Of a DNA stretch of 6,731 nucleotides, positions 6,675-6,731 are shown piece after piece. Origin of the DNA: Gemmatimonadaceae bacterium (GTDB lineage: Bacteria; Gemmatimonadota; Gemmatimonadetes; Gemmatimonadales; Gemmatimonadaceae); contig JAICUE010000142.1 in NCBI GenBank assembly GCA_025936015.1, positions 1 through 6,731 of the forward strand. Reading direction: 5' to 3'. How positions within the stretch are numbered: the stretch's first letter is position 1; each line of letters begins with the position of its first letter. The translations under genes were made by a program, and so were the position numbers. Below the pieces are notes generated by a model. The model was not told the DNA's origin and ran no database searches. It saw nothing but the letters and a program-made list of their open reading frames with translations.

Positions 6675-6731
6675 TCAGCCTTTGGTCTCGCTCAGGGCCG
6701 TGAGCTCGTCGTCGCTCAGCTCGAGCAGCGC
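6675..6731 (-). CDS. 3' end of an unidentified gene upstream of the MFS transporter
   Basis: A minus-strand frame enters from the right edge and ends at TGA 6675-6677, giving the last 18 residues ALLELSDDELTALSETKG. The acidic, amphipathic LSDDELTAL pattern looks like the end of a real protein rather than the Arg-rich shadow seen in the MFS frame over the same bases. It vaguely resembles the final helix of MarR-type regulators (LSxxELxxL), which often sit beside MFS exporters, but 18 residues cannot support a family call. It lies immediately upstream of the MFS frame, probably in the same transcription unit. Confidence 0.55.
   Translation of the reverse strand, partial: ALLELSDDELTALSETKG

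Overview
This is a GC-rich, gene-dense bacterial chromosome segment. No rRNA, tRNA, CRISPR array, transposase or phage gene is visible. The type IV pilin (RGFTLIELLIVVVIIGILAAIAIPKFANTK start and a C-terminal GEPVC), the GC-rich codon usage and the ECF sigma / zinc-finger anti-sigma pair suggest a soil-type Gram-negative, most plausibly Gemmatimonadota. That assignment is inference from sequence character, not a database match.

Layout, left to right. (1) Minus strand, running off the left edge: the N-terminal 202 codons of an AI-2E/PerM-family membrane permease. (2) About 415 bp between divergent genes with no convincing gene. (3) Plus strand: a stand-alone type IV pilin-like prepilin. (4) Plus strand: a complete MgtE-type magnesium transporter/channel with N, double CBS and five-helix membrane domains. 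(5) A 210-bp spacer carrying degenerate GAGGCAN heptamer repeats and a short hairpin. (6) Plus strand: a two-gene operon, an ECF sigma factor overlapping by ATGA a 594-residue membrane anti-sigma factor. The latter has a cytoplasmic HX3CX2C zinc motif, one membrane helix and a very large extracytoplasmic part with TPR-like helices. (7) Minus strand: an MFS efflux-type transporter whose last ~25 codons overlap, tail to tail, the end of the anti-sigma gene by 77 bp. (8) Minus strand, right edge: the last 18 codons of an unidentified gene directly upstream of the MFS gene.

The genes do not form one pathway. The only firm functional unit is the sigma/anti-sigma pair, probably a signalling switch that reads the cell envelope. 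The MFS gene and the gene cut off at the right edge probably form a second, minus-strand transcription unit.

The most unusual signal is not a gene. The 9-mer CGTTAGGCR occurs eight times, always on the coding strand and always in the frame NCG-TTA-GGC-R. It contains every TTA leucine codon I could find in the window. Whatever maintains it (modification or restriction, uptake, segregation, or a codon-context effect) is not explained by the proteins encoded.
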